Shown: positions 1-4,926 of the stretch, one piece after another
Layout of the letters: the number at the start of each line of letters is the position of its first letter
How positions within the stretch are numbered: the first letter of the stretch is position 1
Assembly (NCBI GenBank): GCA_900770335.1
Contig: CAAGKD010000031.1
Location: 1-15,839 of the forward strand
Reading direction: 5' to 3'
Origin: an uncultured Sutterella sp.
Lineage (GTDB): Bacteria > Pseudomonadota > Gammaproteobacteria > Burkholderiales > Burkholderiaceae_F
Length of the DNA: 15,839 bases
Made by a program: the position numbers and the translations under genes
Notes under the pieces: model-generated
Seen by the model: only the letters and a program-made list of their open reading frames with translations
What the model was told of the DNA's origin: nothing
Database searches by the model: none

Positions 1-23
1 CCTACACGACGCTCTTCCGATCT
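1..23. other. Illumina adapter remnant at contig end
   Basis: The first 23 bases, ending in GCTCTTCCGATCT, are identical to the 3' end of the Illumina TruSeq universal adapter / read-1 primer as I know it. They are not genomic. The gene reading on the minus strand continues without interruption up to base 24, which is where true sequence begins. The left edge of the window is therefore an assembly end with untrimmed adapter, and anything that depends on these bases should be discarded. Confidence 0.97.
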
Positions 24-357
24 TGATGTTCACCTCGATGAGGAGCCGCGCCTCGATGAACTCGCGGATGTCGAAGTTCGCGATGTCCATCTGGACCTGG
101 ATCTGCGAGGAGAGGTGCTTGGGGCCCATCGTGTTGACGGTCATGCCGCGCTTCGGGGCGCGGTCCACGATGCCCATCTGCGAGAGCACCGAGAGGGCCT
201 TTCTCACCTTGTAGCGCGTGACGTTGAAGCGCTCGGCGAGCTCGGTTTCGGTGTCGATGCGGCCGCCCGCCTTTGCCTGCCGAAGGATGTGCTTGTGGAT
301 GTCACGGAAGAGCGTGTCCTCGTCAACGGATGAGGCGGACAAATAGTTCTGTTCCAA
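24..357 (-). CDS. GntR-family (FCD/FadR-type) transcription regulator, C-terminus missing
   Basis: This is the N-terminal 111 residues of a DNA-binding repressor or activator; the rest lies beyond the contig end. Residues about 15-75 form a GntR winged helix-turn-helix, with the recognisable run ELAERFNVTRYKVRKAL (39-55) and the wing at DRAPKRGMTV (65-74). From about residue 85 the helical FCD ligand-binding domain begins (DIREFIEARLLIE, 96-108), as in FadR/PdhR-type regulators. No ATG or GTG precedes the domain in frame. I chose TTG at 355-357, with AGGG seven bases upstream as a weak ribosome site; a second TTG lies five codons in. The ligand and targets cannot be told from this fragment. 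It lies downstream of mutS in the same orientation, behind a hairpin and an 11-base C tract on its coding strand. Confidence 0.85.
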
Positions 358-418
358 AGCGTAGCCCTGAGTGTCTGGTGGGTCTGATGGTCTGCTGGGC
401 GAGGCCGCGCGGCTCCAA

Positions 419-429
419 GGGGGGGGGGG
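419..429. repeat. Homopolymer tract of 11 G (C on the coding strand)
   Basis: Eleven consecutive G on the plus strand read as C11 in the leader of the GntR-type gene, about 60 bases before its TTG start. Tracts of this length are prone to replication slippage. With 11 C, an upstream ATG (minus strand, bases 442-440) is out of frame with the regulator; with 10 C it would be in frame, with no stop in between. The tract is close to a contig end that carries adapter, so its assembled length may be wrong. Confidence 0.9.
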
Positions 430-474
430 CTGCGCGGCGCATCGCGCGGAATTTTAAACCCGAAGGGATCGCGG

Positions 475-496
475 CGGCCGCATCAGGATGCGGCCG
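475..496 (-). terminator. Hairpin after mutS, probable terminator
   Basis: A perfect 9-bp inverted repeat, CGGCCGCAT (475-483) and ATGCGGCCG (488-496), has a four-base loop and lies 24 bases past the mutS stop. On the minus strand it is followed some 20 bases later by a T/A-rich stretch, but not by an immediate U run, so it is not a textbook intrinsic terminator. It is the only strong structure between mutS and the regulator gene. Confidence 0.5.
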
Positions 497-520
497 GACG
501 CGAATGCGGAAGGCTCCCGG

Positions 521-3172
521 TCAGGCCCGCTCGGCGAGGCGCCGCGCCTCGTTCGCGAGCTCGTAGAGCTTCGCGAGCGCGTCGCGCGGCGTGAGGTCGT
601 CGATCGCGAGGCCGGCGAGCCGGTCGATGAAGGCGCTCGCCTCCGGATCGGCCTTCGGGCCCTCGACCTTCGCGGCGTCCGCGGGCTGGGGCATCGCGCC
701 GAAGAGGTCGGGCTGGACCTGCGGGACGCTTGCCGCGCGCTCCTCGAGCCGGGCGAGGAAGCGCTTGGCGCGCCGCACGACCGGCATCGGAACGCCCGCG
801 AGCTGCGCGACGGCGATGCCGTAGCTCTTTGACGCGGCGCCCTCCTCGATCCGGTGCATGAAGACGATGCCCGAGCGGTTCTGCGAGGCCGACACGTGGA
901 CGTTGGCCACTTCGCGAAGCTCCTGAGCGAGCCCCGTGAGCTCGAAGTAGTGCGTCGCGAAGAGCGTGAGGTTCCGCGTCTTCTGCACGAGCTCCTGCGC
1001 GATCGAGGCGGCGAGCGAGAGGCCGTCGTAGGTCGACGTGCCGCGCCCGATCTCGTCCATCAGCACGAGGCTCCGGTCCGTCGCCTGCGCGAGGATTGAC
1101 GCGGCCTCGGTCATCTCGACCATGAAGGTCGAGCGGCCGCGCGCGAGGTCGTCCGAGGCGCCGATGCGCGTGTGGATGCGGTCGATCGGACCGATTTCGG
1201 CGGAGTCGGCGGGCACGAACCCGCCCGCCCAGGCGAGGAGCACGATCAGGGCGACGCTGCGCATGAAGGTCGACTTGCCGCCCATGTTCGGGCCCGTGAT
1301 GATGAGCATCCGTCGGCCGTCCTCGAGGCGGCAGTCGTTCGGCACGAAGCTCTCGAGCGTCGTCTCGACGACCGGGTGGCGGCCGCGCGTGATGCGGATG
1401 CCGGGGCGCTCGACGAGGACCGGCCGCACCCAGCGGTTCTCGCGGGCGTGGTGCGCGAAGCTCGCGGCGGCGTCGATCTCGGCGACGGCGCGCGCCGCGG
1501 CGAGAAGCGCCTGCGCATGGACGGCCGTCGCGGCGACGACCTCGTCGTAGAGGCGCTTTTCGAGGGCGAGCGAGCGCTCCTTGGCCGAGAGCACCCGGTC
1601 CTCGAGTTCCTTGAGCTCGGGCGTGATGAAGCGCTCGGAGTTCTTGAGGGTCTGCCGGCGGCGGTAGCGCTCCGGCACGGACGAGGCGAGCGAGCGCGCG
1701 ATCTCGATGAAGAAGCCGCTCACCTTGTTGTACTCGACGCGCAGCGTCGGAATGCCGGTCGCGGCGCGCTCGCGCGCCTCCATTTCGAGAAGCACCCGCC
1801 CGGTGTTGTCGCACAGGTCGCGCAGTTCCGCGAGCTCGGCGCTGTAGCCCTGGGCGATGACCCCGCCGTCGCGCACGAGGACCGCGGGCTCGGGCATGAG
1901 GGCGCGGCGAAGGAGCGCGCCGAGGGCGTCGGGCAGGCGCATCGCGCTCCCGAGCGCCTGGAAGAACGGCTCCTCTCTGAGGCTGAGGCGCTCCGAGAGC
2001 GCGGCGAGGGAGGGAAGCGCGTCGCGCAGGGCCGCGAGCTCGCGCGGCCGCACCGTGCGCATCGCCACGCGCGTCGTGATGCGCTCGACGTCGGGAAGCG
2101 CCGCGAGGGCGAGCCGCAGGTCGTCGATGAGGTCGTCCCCTTCGAGCAGGCTCTCGATCGCATCGTGGCGGGCGCCCGCGGCCTTCGGGTCGCGCAGGGG
2201 CTGCGTGAGCCAGCGCCGCAGCTCGCGGCTGCCCATCGAGGTCTGGCAGTGGTCGAGCACCGAGAAGAGCGTCGGGCCGTCGCCGCCCGGGGAGAGGGCC
2301 TGGTCGATCTCGAGGTTCCGGCGGGTCGCCGGGTCGAGCACCACGAACTCGCTCTCGCGCACGAGCCGCAGGGGCTCGATGAAGGGCATGAGGTCGACCT
2401 GGGTCTCGGCGGTGTAGTCAAGGAGGGCGTTTGCGGCGGCGAGGATCTCCGTCATCTCGGAGACTCCCCAGGCGTCAAGCGTCGCGAGGCCGAAGTCGCG
2501 GCGAAGCTGCTCGGCGCCGCGCTCCGCGTCGAAGTGCCAGTCGGGCAGCGACGAGACGACGAGCTCGGGGTGGTCCGCCCGCAGCTGGGCCTTCTTCGAC
2601 TCGGGAACAAGCGCCTCGGAGGGACGGATTCGCGCCATGGCGCTCTCAAACGCGTCGGGCGCGACGCGCTCGGCGCGGAAGTCTCCGCTCGAGAGCGTGA
2701 GCCAGGTGAAGCCGTAGTCGCCGCCGCGGCGCTTCGGAAAGGCGATCGCGAGGAGGGTCGAATCGGACTTCTCGGGCAGAAGCGTCGTCTCGGTGAGCGT
2801 GCCCGGCGTCACGATCCGCGACACGCGCCGCTCGATCATGCCCTTGCCCGGCTGGCCCATCTGCTCGACGATGACGACGCTCTCGCCGAGCTTGACGAGC
2901 TTGGAGATGTACGTGTCGAGCGACACGAAGGGAATCCCGGCCATGGGAATGGGCGTGCCGTCCGTGAGCTTGCCGCGCTTGGTGAGCGTGATGCCGATCA
3001 GGCGGTTCGCGCGCACCGCGTCGTCGAAGAACGTCTCATAGAAGTCCCCCATCCGGAAGAGCACGAGCGTCGAGGGATAGCGCAGCTTCACGTCGATGAA
3101 CTGGCGCATGGAGGGCGTGAAGAGCTCGGATCGGGTGTAGTCCGGCCGGGCGGGGAATTCTTCTTCGGACAT
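521..3172 (-). CDS. mutS: DNA mismatch repair protein MutS
   Basis: MutS recognises base mismatches and small loops after replication and, with ATP, recruits MutL to start strand-directed repair. The 883-residue protein is close to the usual length of about 850. The mismatch-reading motif GDFYE is at 42-46 (F44 is the wedging Phe). Connector, lever and clamp regions occupy about 130-600. The ATPase has Walker A GPNMGGKST (627-635), Walker B LVLMDEIGRGTSTYDG (702-717) and FATHYFEL (738-745, with H741). Near the C-terminus QPDLFG (820-825) fits the sliding-clamp-binding consensus, and the last 30 residues (IDDLTPRDALAKLYEL) match the helical tetramer-forming end. The ATG is supported by alignment of the N-terminus with family members, although the Shine-Dalgarno is weak. 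It lies downstream of suhB but behind two terminators, so it probably has its own promoter; I could not identify one with confidence. Confidence 0.98.
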   Translation of the reverse strand: MSEEEFPARPDYTRSELFTPSMRQFIDVKLRYPSTLVLFRMGDFYETFFDDAVRANRLIGITLTKRGKLTDGTPIPMAGIPFVSLDTYISKLVKLGESVVIVEQMGQPGKGMIERRVSRIVTPGTLTETTLLPEKSDSTLLAIAFPKRRGGDYGFTWLTLSSGDFRAERVAPDAFESAMARIRPSEALVPESKKAQLRADHPELVVSSLPDWHFDAERGAEQLRRDFGLATLDAWGVSEMTEILAAANALLDYTAETQVDLMPFIEPLRLVRESEFVVLDPATRRNLEIDQALSPGGDGPTLFSVLDHCQTSMGSRELRRWLTQPLRDPKAAGARHDAIESLLEGDDLIDDLRLALAALPDVERITTRVAMRTVRPRELAALRDALPSLAALSERLSLREEPFFQALGSAMRLPDALGALLRRALMPEPAVLVRDGGVIAQGYSAELAELRDLCDNTGRVLLEMEARERAATGIPTLRVEYNKVSGFFIEIARSLASSVPERYRRRQTLKNSERFITPELKELEDRVLSAKERSLALEKRLYDEVVAATAVHAQALLAAARAVAEIDAAASFAHHARENRWVRPVLVERPGIRITRGRHPVVETTLESFVPNDCRLEDGRRMLIITGPNMGGKSTFMRSVALIVLLAWAGGFVPADSAEIGPIDRIHTRIGASDDLARGRSTFMVEMTEAASILAQATDRSLVLMDEIGRGTSTYDGLSLAASIAQELVQKTRNLTLFATHYFELTGLAQELREVANVHVSASQNRSGIVFMHRIEEGAASKSYGIAVAQLAGVPMPVVRRAKRFLARLEERAASVPQVQPDLFGAMPQPADAAKVEGPKADPEASAFIDRLAGLAIDDLTPRDALAKLYELANEARRLAERA

Positions 3173-3214
3173 GGGGGTTCTTCAGTGTGTCAGGAATGGC
3201 GGCGGGCGCTTTAG

Positions 3215-3237
3215 AAAAAGCCGGCGGAAAGGCCGGC
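3215..3237 (-). terminator. Intrinsic terminator, second of a tandem pair
   Basis: Read on the minus strand, stem GCCGGC (3232-3237), a six-base loop and GCCGGC (3220-3225) are followed at once by five T (3219-3215). This is a classic Rho-independent terminator shape. It lies directly after another terminator and only about 40 bases before the mutS start codon, so transcription arriving from suhB should stop here. Confidence 0.8.
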
Positions 3238-3275
3238 AAGAAAAAGCCGTCCTGCGGCGGTGCGTCGCGGACGGC
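3238..3275 (-). terminator. Intrinsic terminator of suhB, first of a tandem pair
   Basis: On the minus strand GCCGTCC (3275-3269) pairs with GGACGGC (3252-3246). An inner GCG/CGC can extend the stem, and TTTTTCTT (3245-3238) follows. It lies about 80 bases after the suhB stop. A 12-base perfect palindrome, CTCTTCGAAGAG (3276-3287), abuts it upstream. Confidence 0.85.
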
Positions 3276-3354
3276 TCTTCGAAGAGCGCGAACGGAGCGA
3301 AGAGGCCTCGCGCCGAAGGGATTCAGCGGGCGAGGCGCTCCTCGAGCGCGAAGA

Positions 3355-4524
3355 TCACTCCGCCTTGGCCTTCGTCTTCTTCGCGGCGGCCTTGCGGACG
3401 GTCTTCTTCGCGGGCTTCTCGGCGGCCTCGCTCTTGCCGGCCTTCACCTTGCAGGGCTTCGCGGCCTTCTTCACAGGCTCGGCAGCCTCAGGGGCGGGCG
3501 CGGGCGTCTCGATCGCCTCGATCGTCTCGACGACGGGCTCGACGGCGGGAGCGGCGGGCGCTTCGGCGACGGGAGCCTCAGCCTTCGGCTCGATCGCCTT
3601 GGCTTCAGCCTTCGCGGCGGCGGGCTTGCGGGCCGCGGTCCTGCGGGCGGGCTTCTCGGCGGACTCGGAGCGGGTCGAGAGCGTGCGGCGCTCGGTCGGG
3701 GCCTCCTCGGCCTTCTTCTCCTCGACCGCGCCGACGAGCGGCAGGAGCTGGGCGAAGATCTTGGGGCTGCCCGCGCAGACGTTGCCCGACTCGAGCCAGT
3801 CCTCGCCGCCGTTGAGGTCGGTGATGAGGCCGCCGGCCTCAAGAACCATCAGGCCGCCGGCGCAGATGTCCCAGGGCTTGAGGCGGAATTCCCAGAAGCC
3901 GTCGTAGCGGCCGCAGGCGACCCAGGCGAGGTCGAGGGCCGCCGAGCCCGGGCGGCGGATGCCGGCGGAGCGCTCGGCGACGCGCTTGAAGCCCGCGAGG
4001 TAGCCGTCGATGTCGGCGCCGCGGCGGAAGGGGAAGCCCGTGCCGATGAGGGCGTGGCGCATCTCGTCGTTCTCGCTCACGCGGATGCGGCGGCCGTCGA
4101 GCGTGGCGCCCTGGCCCTTGGCGGCGGTGAAGAGCTCGTTCTTGGCGACGTCATAGATCACGGCCGCGATCGGGTCGCCCCGGTATGTGAGGCCGATCGA
4201 GACGCAGAACTGCGGCAGGCCGTGGATGAAGTTCGTCGTCCCGTCGATCGGGTCGATGATCCAGAGGTAGTCGCTCCTGGGATTGCCCGCGCGGCCGGCC
4301 TCTTCGGAGAGCACGGCGTGGGTCGGGTAGGCCGCGAGGAGCTCGCGGATGATGATCTCCTCGGCGAGCTTGTCGGCGGAGGTGACGAAGTCGTTCGAGG
4401 CTTTGTTCGAAATTTCAATCTGATCGCGGTTCTCGGCGGCGTGAATGATTTCACGGGCCGCACTGCGGGCTGCCTTGGTGGCGGTGGCGACGAAGGCCTT
4501 GAGCGACGACGTGGGCGTGGGCAT
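3355..4524 (-). CDS. suhB: SuhB-type inositol-1-monophosphatase with long Lys/Ala-rich C-terminal tail
   Basis: Inositol-monophosphatase-family protein; in E. coli SuhB also joins the NusA-containing rRNA antitermination complex. The catalytic core fills residues 1-265: SEE at 73-75, the metal-binding signature DPIDGTTNF at 91-99, and WDICAGGLM at 218-226 (D219). All Mg-binding acids are present, so phosphatase activity is expected. The core ends near residue 265; the remaining 124 residues (266-389) are Ala/Lys/Glu/Pro-rich, without hydrophobic core, and end AAKKTKAKAE. The family is normally about 265-270 residues, so this tail is an addition, probably disordered and basic at its tip. The ATG at 4522-4524 fits the family N-terminus, although no Shine-Dalgarno is visible. 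It is divergent from tilS and ends in two tandem terminators. Confidence 0.93.
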   Translation of the reverse strand: MPTPTSSLKAFVATATKAARSAAREIIHAAENRDQIEISNKASNDFVTSADKLAEEIIIRELLAAYPTHAVLSEEAGRAGNPRSDYLWIIDPIDGTTNFIHGLPQFCVSIGLTYRGDPIAAVIYDVAKNELFTAAKGQGATLDGRRIRVSENDEMRHALIGTGFPFRRGADIDGYLAGFKRVAERSAGIRRPGSAALDLAWVACGRYDGFWEFRLKPWDICAGGLMVLEAGGLITDLNGGEDWLESGNVCAGSPKIFAQLLPLVGAVEEKKAEEAPTERRTLSTRSESAEKPARRTAARKPAAAKAEAKAIEPKAEAPVAEAPAAPAVEPVVETIEAIETPAPAPEAAEPVKKAAKPCKVKAGKSEAAEKPAKKTVRKAAAKKTKAKAE

Positions 4525-4554
4525 TGTTCGACTTGTTCGTGTGAGGGGTTGGCT

Positions 4555-4604
4555 GGAGGCGGGGCATCGCGGCCGGCGCGGCGCGCCGGGGGCTCGCCGC
4601 CTCC
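4555..4604 (-). promoter_or_regulatory. Nested hairpin in the suhB mRNA leader
   Basis: On the minus strand GGAGGCGG (4604-4597) pairs perfectly with CCGCCTCC (4562-4555). Inside it CCGGCGC (4589-4583) pairs with GCGCCGG (4579-4573) around a three-base loop. The structure lies between the predicted transcription start (about 4613) and the suhB ATG at 4524, so it would form at the 5' end of the message. The outer arm contains GGAGG, a ribosome-binding-like sequence that would be masked in the folded form. A regulatory role is inferred; the pairing is seen directly. Confidence 0.5.
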
Positions 4605-4619
4605 TTCGATCGGGCCGGG

Positions 4620-4646
4620 ATTCTAGCAAAAACGCAGTGCTCACAA
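4620..4646 (-). promoter_or_regulatory. Predicted suhB promoter
   Basis: On the minus strand -35 TTGTGA (4646-4641) and -10 TAGAAT (4625-4620) are separated by 15 bases, slightly short of the usual 16-18. The -10 matches the sigma70 consensus at five of six positions and the -35 at four of six. It implies a leader of roughly 90 bases before the suhB ATG. Confidence 0.5.
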
Positions 4647-4777
4647 GCTCGTGCGACGGCCGGTTTCGAGCGCCCCGCGGCGGCATCGGAGCGCAGCGCG
4701 GCCGCGTGCGGCGCGAACTCAGATGAAGTCGGATGAAATTCCTCCGATTCCGTGGGCCGTCCGGATCCGGGAGACAT

Positions 4778-4807
4778 TTGGGAGGAGCGCTGCGCTCGGC
4801 GTAAGAT
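4778..4807 (+). promoter_or_regulatory. Predicted promoter of the tilS-helicase unit
   Basis: A -35 TTGGGA (4778-4783) and a -10 TAAGAT (4802-4807) with an 18-base spacer each match the sigma70 consensus at four of six positions. The predicted leader is about 110 bases. The spacer carries GCGCTGCGCT just before the -10, similar to the GCGCTCTGCGCT before the predicted slmA -10. Confidence 0.4.
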
Positions 4808-4926
4808 TTCAGGGAAAGACCCGCGGCGAGGCGCCGCAGGCTGACGCATCCCGGAAAGGCCCCCGAGGCGGTCCGGGAGGGCGGCGGCCCTTCCTCACAC
4901 CAAGAACTCCAGAAACGACCCGACGC

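Larger units (their letters stand above)
4525..4926. other. Divergent control region between suhB and tilS
   Basis: These 402 bases separate two divergently transcribed genes. They hold a sigma70-like promoter for suhB (4620-4646), one for tilS (4778-4807), a strong nested hairpin in the suhB leader, and smaller hairpins in the tilS leader (GCGGCG/CGCCGC at 4823-4837; CCCGGA/TCCGGG at 4850-4877). Between the promoters, GATGAA occurs twice (4723-4737), a possible regulator site. I see no convincing conserved gene here. A 38-codon minus-strand frame (ATG at 4567-4565, ending at 4451) overlaps the suhB start but has no ribosome site. Confidence 0.6.

Noticed and set aside
1172..3214. 680-codon plus-strand open frame opposite mutS
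   Set aside because: It is antisense to a complete, motif-rich MutS. Its composition (Arg/Glu/Ala/Gly-rich without hydrophobic pattern) is that of a GC-rich shadow frame.
3187..4626. 479-codon plus-strand open frame opposite suhB
   Set aside because: Low-complexity Gly/Leu/Arg composition mirrors the SuhB tail. It has no ribosome site or recognisable domain and covers the suhB terminators.
4651..4926. Upstream extension of the tilS open frame
   Set aside because: The frame is open back to 4651, but it would cross the predicted promoter and leader hairpins. The encoded sequence is Arg/Pro-rich without family similarity.
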